Positions 1 to 6,700 of a DNA stretch of 17,861 nt are shown here, one piece after another (within the stretch, counting starts at the first letter, position 1; each line of letters starts with the position of its first letter). The notes beneath the pieces are model-generated. The model was not told the origin of the DNA, did not search any database, and was given only the letters and a program-made list of their open reading frames with translations. A program made the position numbers and the translations under genes. This DNA is from an uncultured Alphaproteobacteria bacterium (GTDB lineage: Bacteria; Pseudomonadota; Alphaproteobacteria; CAAHEQ01; UBA3637): NCBI GenBank assembly GCA_947629595.1, contig CANREI010000020.1:1-17861 (forward strand). Direction: 5' to 3'.

Positions 1-1152
1 AATGAATTTTATATTGAATTTGATGCGGAAGAAGTGAACGGTAATTACGATTCGAATCGTCCCGAAGGCTGGTGTGCCGATGATGATAATTGCCCTGATG
101 AAAAACCCTTTTGCGAGAACGAAAGATGCGTGGAATGTTTGGATGATTTAGATTGCGAAAGCAATATGCAACACTGCGAAAATAACGAATGTATCAATTG
201 CCCGGGAGGCAAAATATGGAGCGGCACAGCTTGTGTTGACTGTATGACAGATGCTGATTGTGCAGACACTCCCGATACGCCCAAATGCAACACAACCACA
301 AATCAATGTGTGGAATGCAAAACAGATGAAGATTGTTTGGCGAAAGGACCAGATGAGCCGATTTGTAACACGGATACAAACACTTGCGAACCGTGTCCAC
401 CGGAAAAACCTATATGGTATAATAATGCATGCATAGAATGCGAAACCGATGAAGATTGTCTTGAAAAAGGAACAGATAAGCCTATTTGCAATTCAGATAC
501 ATACACTTGCGAAGCTTGTCCCGAAGATCAGCCGTGGAACGGCGAATTTTGCGGGTGCCGTGATAACGGTGATTGCGAATCAGGCGAATTCTGCCTGACA
601 AGTGAGTGTCATTGTATATGTGGAGATGATTCTGATGCTTATCGTTCGGGAACAACAACAGAGCAGGAATGTTGTACTGATAAACCACACAAATGCGTTA
701 AAGTATCAGAATATACAGCACAAAATCACGACTCGAACAGCAGCTCGTATATCATGTCAAGTCAGGGCATGAATTGGTGGAGTGCCGAGCGGTTTTGTCA
801 GGCATTGCCGGGAAGTAAGCGCATGTTGAAAATTTCTGATTTAGATTGTTGCGAGAGTTTGGGCGGAACAAAAGAAAATTATTGTTCTGCTAAAGGAGAT
901 ATATGTTCCAGTACAAATGGGGTCACTCATGTTATTAAAGCGTTGAGAAAAGCGGAGACCGGAAGTGAAGATCAAGGAAACAATTTATATTGGCTGGAAG
1001 ATCCATATACAACAGCGAATAAAGGAAGAAATTCCTGCGCTGCGTATATTGTGAAACTTATCCATGGCAACTACGGTAGCTACGTACACGCTCAGAATCG
1101 CGGTAATTATCATCCCAGTGCTGCCGGAGAACGCTATGCCTTATGCCAGTAA
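1..1152 (+). CDS. Cysteine-rich secreted/surface protein with lectin-like C-terminal domain (5' end outside window)
   Basis: The frame is open from base 1, so the true start lies upstream; 383 codons are visible before the TAA at 1150-1152. Roughly the first 215 visible residues are cysteine-rich modules of the type CVEC-x-x-D-x-DC followed by two or three further cysteines. Two neighbouring modules are a 123-bp (41-residue) repeat, with matching GAAGATTGT at 328 and 451. The last 130 or so residues differ: they begin MNWWSAERFCQAL and end with YWLEDP, SCAAYIV and YALCQ. This layout of an aromatic/Cys start, a central WL and a terminal Cys resembles C-type-lectin-like or related sugar-binding folds, but that is inference. 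The cysteine modules clearly resemble those of the gene starting at 16305, so the missing N-terminus may also be prepilin-like. Many disulfides imply export. No holder function can be assigned. Confidence 0.8.
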   Translation, partial: NEFYIEFDAEEVNGNYDSNRPEGWCADDDNCPDEKPFCENERCVECLDDLDCESNMQHCENNECINCPGGKIWSGTACVDCMTDADCADTPDTPKCNTTTNQCVECKTDEDCLAKGPDEPICNTDTNTCEPCPPEKPIWYNNACIECETDEDCLEKGTDKPICNSDTYTCEACPEDQPWNGEFCGCRDNGDCESGEFCLTSECHCICGDDSDAYRSGTTTEQECCTDKPHKCVKVSEYTAQNHDSNSSSYIMSSQGMNWWSAERFCQALPGSKRMLKISDLDCCESLGGTKENYCSAKGDICSSTNGVTHVIKALRKAETGSEDQGNNLYWLEDPYTTANKGRNSCAAYIVKLIHGNYGSYVHAQNRGNYHPSAAGERYALCQ

Positions 1153-1199
1153 GGCGGGGTTTCTGTTGATTTTATTGTCGACCCGCAATGCCCCGCCTT
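1151..1199 (+). terminator. GC-rich hairpin at end of the cysteine-rich gene
   Basis: A perfect 9-bp stem (AAGGCGGGG at 1151-1159 with CCCCGCCTT at 1191-1199) overlaps the stop codon. It is followed only by TTTATAA, so it is a weak intrinsic terminator at best. The second arm can pair instead with 1215-1222, forming the first hairpin of the repeat array, so the two folds exclude each other. Confidence 0.35.
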
Positions 1200-1297
1200 T
1201 ATAACTCTCATTCAGCGGGGCACCTCTCCCTTTCCCCCTATCGGCCCATAGCGACAGACGACATAAAGCCGTCTGTCACACCCGCCGATAGAGGGAA
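1189..1297 (+). repeat. Two-hairpin palindromic unit, copy 1 (class A)
   Basis: Hairpin 1 pairs TGCCCCGC (1189-1196) with GCGGGGCA (1215-1222). After CCTCTCC comes a nested hairpin. Its outer stem is CTATCGGC (1238-1245) with GCCGATAG (1284-1291), extended by TTCCC/GGGAA. Its inner stem is GACAGACG (1253-1260) with CGTCTGTC (1270-1277). The unpaired shoulders read CCATAGC and ACACCC. An almost identical copy of the nested hairpin lies in reverse orientation at 16011-16076. Confidence 0.85.
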
Positions 1298-1380
1298 AAA
1301 GAGAGTGTCGCGTTACTTCACCTCTGCCGATAGAGGAAAAACGCAAAAAAGAGTAAAGATAAATGATATTTCCCTCCGAT

Positions 1381-1481
1381 GCCCTGCCGTTTTTACTCCC
1401 ATTCGGCAGGGCTCCTCTCTTATTTTCGGCACACCGCGCTGTTCCACGTTTCACGGAACAGAACTTCCCGCCGAAAATAAG
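1381..1481 (+). repeat. Two-hairpin palindromic unit, copy 2 (class B)
   Basis: Hairpin 1 pairs GCCCTGCCG (1381-1389) with CGGCAGGGC (1404-1412). After TCCTCTC comes a nested hairpin. Its outer stem is CTTATTTTCGGC (1419-1430) with GCCGAAAATAAG (1470-1481). Its inner stem is CTGTTCC (1439-1445) with GGAACAG (1455-1461). The layout matches the unit at 1189-1297 while the stem sequences differ, with paired changes. Confidence 0.85.
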
Positions 1482-1609
1482 AGAATTTCATCATCTGCCA
1501 ATAAAGAAAAAATAAATTCAGCCTTTCTTTTGCCACCGCGCCGGCTCACCCGCGAGACGGCACAATTGCGCCCCCTCCCTCTGAGTCAAGCAAAATATCA
1601 GCCAAATCA

Positions 1610-1641
1610 AAAAAACCGACAGATTTTCTGTCGGCTTTTTT
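1610..1641 (-). terminator. Intrinsic terminator of the lysozyme/amidase gene
   Basis: A perfect 7-bp stem, CCGACAG (1616-1622) with CTGTCGG (1628-1634), encloses a 5-base loop. Read on the minus strand it is followed by seven Ts, about 40 bases after the stop codon at 1678. There is also a run of Ts on the plus side, so it may act in both directions. Confidence 0.8.
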
Positions 1642-1677
1642 GATGTTTTAACAAGCTTTTCAATAAATTCCGCTTTT

Positions 1678-3522
1678 TTAAGCCATTGCTTCTTTCGGGC
1701 TCTTTTTTGAGAGTTTTTCCGTCGCTTCCGACTTATCGTCAGGATTGCCTTTGCTGTTTGCCGCCAATGTTTTGGTTGTTGATTTATCGGATAAATTCAA
1801 ATCTTTTAAAGCAACTTTCGTTTCACCCGATTTTTTAGCGGAACTGCCTGATTTTTTGTGTTTTTTACCACTGTTTGCCAATTTTTTCTCACTCGGGATT
1901 TTTGTTTCGCTGCTTCCTGCCGATTCGGCCGCTTTCAACTTTTCCGTTAAATCGGGCGCCAAACTCACAAGCGCTTTTTCTTTCACCGGTGCATTTGACA
2001 CATCGGGTAAGTTATAGAATTGACAATCTTGACTGCGCGTTTTATTTAATTCATACCAAATATTCGCCGCATGATCACCCCCGCGGTGATATCTTTTTCC
2101 GTAAGCCAGGCCTTCCGCCTCGAAAGCATCCCACGGGAAATCATCACCCGGATCAACTTTTCGCCCGAACGGTTGCGCCACATCGGCATGACCCACGGTG
2201 TTTTCCGGCTTAATGCCGCGCCGTTCCTGAATATCTTTCACCAGCGCCATGGTTGAGGCAATTTGCTCTTTCGTATATCCCTCATTCGGCCCGCGCTGAA
2301 TTTCAATTCCGATGGAAGCGGCATTACAACCGTTTATTTCATCAATGCCCAGCGGCTGCCACATGGAACGCCCCGCATGATTGGCTTTCATATTTTCCGG
2401 CACAAGCTGATAAATGGTGCCGTCTCTGTCAACCACATAATGTGCACTTGTTTTTTCCGATGATGATTGAAACGTATTCAACGTGGCCGCCAACGAATAA
2501 CTTTCCGTAGCGTGTAACACAATCATTTGCGGATTCATACCCCGTCTGTCACCCCGATTGGGCGACGCAAAATCGCGCCGAATTTCTAACTTCGTACTGT
2601 CAGCCTGAAACGGAATGTTTTCATAAAACGTTTTCGAGGGCGTTAACCGCATACCGCCCATACCGACCCGCACCGAATATCGCGCACCCATACTGTCGAA
2701 ACCGCTGCCGCCGTTACTGTCGCCCATATACCGCGAACCGTCATAAGCCGGTCCGCTCGGAATAATGCCGTTATATAAATCGGCCGCATAACTGTGCCCG
2801 ATACCGCACATACCGCTCGCAACCTCCGTATGCTGCAAGGCAAACTCTTCAATTTCTTTATCCGAAACCTCCACGCCGTAGGCCGCCATACACGAACGAT
2901 ACAAAAGCGCTAATTCATCTTTGGTCAGTTCACTGTCGGTGCCGTTTAAGGATTGATATTTTTCAATTAAATGCATGGCAATAATCTCGGCAACCTTTTT
3001 CGGATCCAAATCGGGAAATTGCTTTTGCGCCTGCTCAATTAACATACCCATTTCAATGGCACGCCCCCGAACGGCGGAACGCTCATGATTGGGATTATTG
3101 ATAATGGCATTGTAAACCGCTTGCATATCATGATCATTCATGGCATTTTGAATGGCGCCCCAATTGCCCTGATACGTCGTATCTAAAATAGCTGCCTGAT
3201 AACAGGGTAACAAATTGTCAAAATCTTTAAACTTACTGCGACATTTTTCATTGATTTTTTCCGCCATTTCCGCTTTGGCAAGCATAATCGCCTGTTCTTC
3301 CATTACAAAAGAACCGCGAAAATTCAAGCTGTTATATCCCGGCAGTGTCACCGTTCCGTACCCGATGGTATCAATACCGCCCGAATCTTGATACACTTGA
3401 TTATAACACCCTCGTAAATGCCCCGCTTCACCGCGTTGAATAAGATAAAAACCCCAATCGACAATGCTTTGTTTCTTTTCCCCGCCGGAGAAAGTTGCCT
3501 GATTATCTGTTAAAATCGCCAT
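1678..3522 (-). CDS. Two-domain peptidoglycan hydrolase: GH24-type lysozyme plus zinc N-acetylmuramoyl-L-alanine amidase
   Basis: This 614-residue protein should cut peptidoglycan twice, at the glycan chain and at the stem peptide. Residues about 20-170 resemble phage-type (GH24) lysozyme. E32, D46 and T52 (in DTIGYG) match the Glu-Asp-Thr catalytic set, with a longer Glu-to-Asp spacing than T4 lysozyme, and RGRAIEMGML resembles the family's RRxxE end. Residues about 325-470 are an Amidase_2/AmpD-like domain. Likely zinc ligands are H337 (IVLHATES), H445 (GHADVAQ) and D457 (GRKVDPG), with K455 as the catalytic lysine. A helical linker lies between. The last 75 or so residues are rich in Lys, Ser and Glu and look disordered. 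I see no signal peptide or membrane segment, as in phage endolysins or exported effectors. GGAGG lies 6 bases before the ATG. The gene is monocistronic with its own promoter and terminator. Confidence 0.85.
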   Translation of the reverse strand: MAILTDNQATFSGGEKKQSIVDWGFYLIQRGEAGHLRGCYNQVYQDSGGIDTIGYGTVTLPGYNSLNFRGSFVMEEQAIMLAKAEMAEKINEKCRSKFKDFDNLLPCYQAAILDTTYQGNWGAIQNAMNDHDMQAVYNAIINNPNHERSAVRGRAIEMGMLIEQAQKQFPDLDPKKVAEIIAMHLIEKYQSLNGTDSELTKDELALLYRSCMAAYGVEVSDKEIEEFALQHTEVASGMCGIGHSYAADLYNGIIPSGPAYDGSRYMGDSNGGSGFDSMGARYSVRVGMGGMRLTPSKTFYENIPFQADSTKLEIRRDFASPNRGDRRGMNPQMIVLHATESYSLAATLNTFQSSSEKTSAHYVVDRDGTIYQLVPENMKANHAGRSMWQPLGIDEINGCNAASIGIEIQRGPNEGYTKEQIASTMALVKDIQERRGIKPENTVGHADVAQPFGRKVDPGDDFPWDAFEAEGLAYGKRYHRGGDHAANIWYELNKTRSQDCQFYNLPDVSNAPVKEKALVSLAPDLTEKLKAAESAGSSETKIPSEKKLANSGKKHKKSGSSAKKSGETKVALKDLNLSDKSTTKTLAANSKGNPDDKSEATEKLSKKSPKEAMA

Positions 3523-3555
3523 ATGAACCTCCGATTAAAACATTTGCTTACTTAT

Positions 3556-3583
3556 ATTTTACCATACTTGAAAAAAATTTCAA
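3556..3583 (-). promoter_or_regulatory. Sigma-70 promoter of the lysozyme/amidase gene
   Basis: On the minus strand, TTGAAA (3578-3583) and TAAAAT (3556-3561) are 16 bases apart, about 33 bases upstream of the ATG at 3522. Confidence 0.55.
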
Positions 3584-3617
3584 TCCTTTTTTTTATTTTT
3601 GTCATTTTTTTTCAATC

Positions 3618-3681
3618 AAAAAAATCGGACAGCCGAATTTTCCCATAAAAAAAGCCGACATGAAACCCTTCAAGTCGGCTT
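3618..3681 (-). terminator. Tandem intrinsic terminators after the small LuxR-type gene
   Basis: Reading the minus strand, a stem of AAGCCGAC with GTCGGCTT (3652-3659 and 3674-3681, extended inward by TGAA/TTCA) is followed by seven Ts. A second small hairpin (TCGG/CCGA, 3625-3636) is also followed by seven Ts. It ends the operon at 3702-4364. Confidence 0.75.
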
Positions 3682-3701
3682 GATAATCATCTTCAAAAAA
3701 A

Positions 3702-3956
3702 TCAGTCGATTTTCACAAAATGCAATTCAACCGCTTTTAACAAAATCTGCACGCGATTTTGCACTTTCAAAGCTCTTAAAAGCGAACTGACGTGCATTTT
3801 GATGGTCGGCTCGGCAACACCCAATTTATGCGCGATTTGCTTGTTGGAAGCGCCCTTTGCCAACTCTTTTAAAACGGCAACTTGACGCTCGGATAAATAC
3901 ATTCCGTTTCCGAGAGCATAATCTTCGCGCCGATATGGTTTTGTTTCCTGTTCCAT
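3702..3956 (-). CDS. Small stand-alone LuxR/GerE-type helix-turn-helix protein
   Basis: The protein has 84 residues from the ATG at 3956. An in-frame TTG lies one codon upstream, but the AAGGAG ribosome site at about 8 bases favours the ATG. Almost the whole protein is one GerE domain. Residues 20-78 contain LSERQVAVLKELAKGASNKQIA, then HKLGVAEPTIKMHVSSLLRAL, then KVQNRVQ, the usual scaffold, recognition helix and dimer helix. There is no receiver, autoinducer or PAS domain, so it is either a constitutive DNA-binding protein or is controlled by a partner. It starts 3 bases after the stop of the acidic-repeat gene, so the two are almost certainly co-expressed and translationally coupled. Its target genes cannot be told from here. 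Confidence 0.85.
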   Translation of the reverse strand: MEQETKPYRREDYALGNGMYLSERQVAVLKELAKGASNKQIAHKLGVAEPTIKMHVSSLLRALKVQNRVQILLKAVELHFVKID

Positions 3957-3959
3957 CAA

Positions 3960-4364
3960 TTATTCTCCTTTATGCAATTTATGCGAGTCGTGCATTTCAT
4001 CCGATTCGGTTTCGTCGGTTGATTCGGACCTTTCATCGGCTTCCTCCGACTCGTTTTCATCAGTCGATTCATGCATTTCATCTGTTTCGTCCGATTCGTT
4101 TCCGTCAGTCGATTCATGCTGTTTCATTTGCTTCATTTTGGCTTCTTTGCAGGCAATTTTACGGGATATTAAATCAAGCATGGTCTCATGATCATGATTT
4201 TTTGCCCAATCCTGCAACATATAAAGCACTTTTAACTTTTGTTGTTTGACTTCCATAATTAAATCTTGAATTTCAGACGGAAATTCCTCCCACGCTTCAT
4301 GAATTTCATCTTTTAAAAGCCGTTTTTCTTCCGGCGTTAATTTTTCGTTTTGATCCATTGTCAT
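3960..4364 (-). CDS. Acidic 15-residue-repeat protein, function unknown
   Basis: I do not recognise this 134-residue protein. The first 80 or so residues look helical and charged (EKLTPEEKRLLKDEIHEAW, then SEIQDLIMEVKQQKLKVLYML). Residues 83-127 are three copies of a 15-residue unit, HESTD-x-x-ES-x-E-x-D-E-x, encoded by a visible 45-bp tandem repeat. The C-terminus ends in HDSHKLHKGE. The tail is very acidic and rich in Ser/Thr, and probably disordered. AAGGAAGG lies about 7 bases before the ATG at 4364; a second ATG two codons later is less well placed. It is the first gene of an operon with the small LuxR-type protein. A partner or inhibitor role, with the acidic tail mimicking DNA, is possible but unsupported. 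Confidence 0.75.
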   Translation of the reverse strand: MTMDQNEKLTPEEKRLLKDEIHEAWEEFPSEIQDLIMEVKQQKLKVLYMLQDWAKNHDHETMLDLISRKIACKEAKMKQMKQHESTDGNESDETDEMHESTDENESEEADERSESTDETESDEMHDSHKLHKGE

Positions 4365-4546
4365 ATTTCTTCCTTCCTTTTAAAATGTTAATTCCCCCCG
4401 GGGATATACTTTCAGATATTCTTTAAAGTAAACACCCCGCTTTACAGCTATCAGTTGTGCATTTATTTGATATTTGTCAAGAGAAAGCGCCCCGATTTAA
4501 GCACTTTAAAAACCATTTCTTTAAATATTTTTCAAAAAAAAGAAAT

Positions 4547-5608
4547 TTATACCTTTTTCAACTGATGCAACACTTCAACCGCATCATAGTCATCACTCAT
4601 AACCGGCGCCAGCGCAACCAGTTTTTGATAGGCCGCCAAGGCCCCTTGCGGCGTTTCGACGGGCGTACGCTTAAATACCGAACACATCGATAAAAACCGT
4701 TGCGCCGCCTCATCGGTTAAAAACGGCGTTTCGGCTGCCATTTCCGCCAACCCCGCTTCTTCGCCCAAACAATAACATACGGCATCACAGCCGGCACTTA
4801 ACGCCTTTTGCGTTTTTTCGCCCAACCGCCCCGATAAGGCTTTCATTTCAAGCGCATCACTCACCAAAAAACCGTGAAAGCCGATATCCTCGCGAATAAT
4901 TTTGCGAATCACTTTTGCCGACTGCGTGGCCGGCGCCGTTTCATCGACTGCCGACACAACAATATGCGCCGTCATTCCCATCGGACATAAATCGGCCAAC
5001 TTGCGAAACGGATAAAAATCTTTTTGAAGTGCTTGCGTGTTTGCCGTCATCACGGGAAGTCTCAAATGCGGATCCGCCGTTGTTCGCCCGTGTCCCGGCA
5101 AATGCTTCATACACGGCAAAATGCCTTTTTGCAAATAAGTTTTAATAAAAATTTCCCCCAAATCGGCAACCGTTTGTTCATTGTCGGAAAAACAGCGACT
5201 TTTCAGCACCGGTGCCGTTTCGGGCGTTAACACATCCAAACACGGGGCAAAATTAACATTCACACCGGCTTTCAGTAATAAATCACTCATTAAGTATGCC
5301 TGCAATTTTGCAGCTTCGGCAGCTTGATCGGGTGCCATACTGCCGATGGCCCGTTGCGCCAAAAAGGACGTTTCGTTGCTTTCGAACCGACACACCCGTC
5401 CCCCTTCCTGATCGGTGGCAATCAGCACGTTTTCGCGCCCGATAACCTCTTTAATGCTCTGCGTTAATGCTTTTACCTGCTTTAAACTTTGAATGTTGCG
5501 CTTAAACAGCGTGACTCCCAGCGGATTAGCTTTTTTTAACACCTGTTTTTCAAATAAGGTCAACTCTAATCCGGCAACAGATAACAAACACGCTCGAACG
5601 GATTTCAT
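4547..5608 (-). CDS. nagZ: Beta-N-acetylhexosaminidase NagZ (GH3)
   Basis: NagZ is a cytoplasmic enzyme that removes N-acetylglucosamine from anhydro-muropeptides during cell-wall recycling. The 353-residue length is normal for the single-domain bacterial form. Family landmarks are DQEGGRVCRF (residues 66-75), KHLPGHGRTTADPH (168-181) with the D179-x-H181 acid/base dyad, and LVSDALEM with the likely nucleophile D251. There is no signal peptide, which fits the cytoplasm. The ATG lies 3 bases after the rsmB stop, and its GGGGG-rich ribosome site is inside the end of rsmB, so expression is probably coupled. It is the last gene of rpoD-rsmB-nagZ. After it, up to 4546, I see only AT-rich DNA with a weak hairpin. 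Confidence 0.93.
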   Translation of the reverse strand: MKSVRACLLSVAGLELTLFEKQVLKKANPLGVTLFKRNIQSLKQVKALTQSIKEVIGRENVLIATDQEGGRVCRFESNETSFLAQRAIGSMAPDQAAEAAKLQAYLMSDLLLKAGVNVNFAPCLDVLTPETAPVLKSRCFSDNEQTVADLGEIFIKTYLQKGILPCMKHLPGHGRTTADPHLRLPVMTANTQALQKDFYPFRKLADLCPMGMTAHIVVSAVDETAPATQSAKVIRKIIREDIGFHGFLVSDALEMKALSGRLGEKTQKALSAGCDAVCYCLGEEAGLAEMAAETPFLTDEAAQRFLSMCSVFKRTPVETPQGALAAYQKLVALAPVMSDDYDAVEVLHQLKKV

Positions 5609-5611
5609 TTT

Positions 5612-6691
5612 CTACCCCCGTTGTAACACACAGGAAAAAAAGCCGTCCGTCTGCGTTAAATAAGGCGACCAGTGCGCCGTTTTAACCACTCGAAACGATT
5701 GATTTTCCGCTAAAAATCGCTCAATTTGATTTTCGTTTTCATCTTGCAGCATCGAACAGGTAATGTAAACCAAAAAATGCCCGTTTTTCACATATTCTTT
5801 GGCTTGATTTAAAATATCGGCCTGCGTTTGAACCAATGATTCAATTTGATTTTGCGTGATTTTAAAACGCATATCGGGTGTTCTGCGCCACGTTCCCGTT
5901 CCCGAACAGGGCGCGTCAACCACCACGAAATCAAACTTTTTAAAACTTTCAGGTAATCGCGAAACCGTTTTAATAATGCTCACACCGGCGCGCTTTGCCC
6001 GTTTCACCAGCTCGCTTAACCGCTTATATGAAGCGTCATACGCCAAAATGCTGCCTTTATTTTGCATCATTTGAGCAAAAATTAACGACTTACCGCCCGC
6101 ACCGGCACAAAAATCAAAAACACTCATATGCGGTCGAATATTCAAATCAAGCGATAACAATTGCGCGCCTTCGTCCTGCACTTCAATCAATCCTTTTTTA
6201 TAAGCTTTGACAGTCGATAAATTAACATATTTTTGAAGCACAATACCCAGCGGCGACAAACGGCATTTTTCAACCGATAATCCTTCGTCTTTGAGCTGCG
6301 CCATAATTTTATCGCGATTGCCGTTGGCGCGAAGGATAATAGGCGCCGATTTCAACAGCGGCGGCAATTCTTTTTCGGGATTTCGAATTTTATTCATCAG
6401 CCATTCGGGCGTTTCATAGCGCACCCAATCGGGCGCCGCTGTCAAATCGGGAAGCGGGACTTGACTGAATTGCACCTTTTCAAGCATAGACGCCGTCGGA
6501 TAAGCATAATGCAACCGATACCAATGTCGAATAACATGCCAAATAATATTGAGCAACTCTTGCCGCTCTTCTCCGACAATATATCGATGATTTTTAAAAT
6601 AAGCATTTAAGATTTCATTGGCGGTTTGCGGTTTAGCCTTAATTGTTTCCAACAATTCGGCGGCTAAAACAGGCATGGACTCCAAAGGCAT
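5612..6691 (-). CDS. rsmB: RsmB/NOP-family rRNA cytosine-C5 methyltransferase
   Basis: This 359-residue SAM-dependent RNA m5C methyltransferase probably acts on 16S rRNA. Residues about 1-75 form a helical NusB-like part, shorter than in E. coli RsmB. The SAM-binding motif is DFCAGAGGKS (193-202). Motif IV is DAPCSGTGTWRRTPD with C262, and motif VI is YITCSMLQDENE with C312. The two cysteines are the release and catalytic residues of this family. The start is 9 bases after the rpoD stop, and AAGGA overlaps that stop. M6 is an alternative start. The exact target base cannot be told from the sequence; another NOP-family specificity is possible. Confidence 0.88.
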   Translation of the reverse strand: MPLESMPVLAAELLETIKAKPQTANEILNAYFKNHRYIVGEERQELLNIIWHVIRHWYRLHYAYPTASMLEKVQFSQVPLPDLTAAPDWVRYETPEWLMNKIRNPEKELPPLLKSAPIILRANGNRDKIMAQLKDEGLSVEKCRLSPLGIVLQKYVNLSTVKAYKKGLIEVQDEGAQLLSLDLNIRPHMSVFDFCAGAGGKSLIFAQMMQNKGSILAYDASYKRLSELVKRAKRAGVSIIKTVSRLPESFKKFDFVVVDAPCSGTGTWRRTPDMRFKITQNQIESLVQTQADILNQAKEYVKNGHFLVYITCSMLQDENENQIERFLAENQSFRVVKTAHWSPYLTQTDGFFSCVLQRG

Positions 6692-6700
6692 TGCTTATCC

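Larger units (their letters stand above)
1153..1677. other. Gene-free 525-bp region filled with palindromic repeats
   Basis: I see no convincing gene here. The region holds two related two-hairpin units (1189-1297 and 1381-1481), a degraded half-unit at 1310-1344 (CCTCT/AGAGG nested inside GCGTT/AACGC), a possible eroded copy around 1530-1565, and a strong terminator at 1610-1641. A long open frame (1188-1643) runs through the hairpins, but its sequence is dictated by the palindromes and it has no ribosome binding site that I can see. Confidence 0.7.

Noticed and set aside
1189..1481. CRISPR array or integron attC sites
   Set aside because: The palindromes are not regularly spaced direct repeats with unique spacers, and the conserved attC core sites (GTTRRRY type) are absent. 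No cas or integrase gene is present.
1188..1643. 151-residue plus-strand open frame
   Set aside because: It runs through the palindromic array, its codons are set by the inverted repeats, there is no ribosome site, and its end coincides with a terminator hairpin.
4365..4546. TTGACA at 4475-4480 (minus) as promoter of the acidic-repeat operon
   Set aside because: No acceptable -10 lies 16-18 bases downstream; TTTACT/TATATC closer to the gene is possible but too weak to list.
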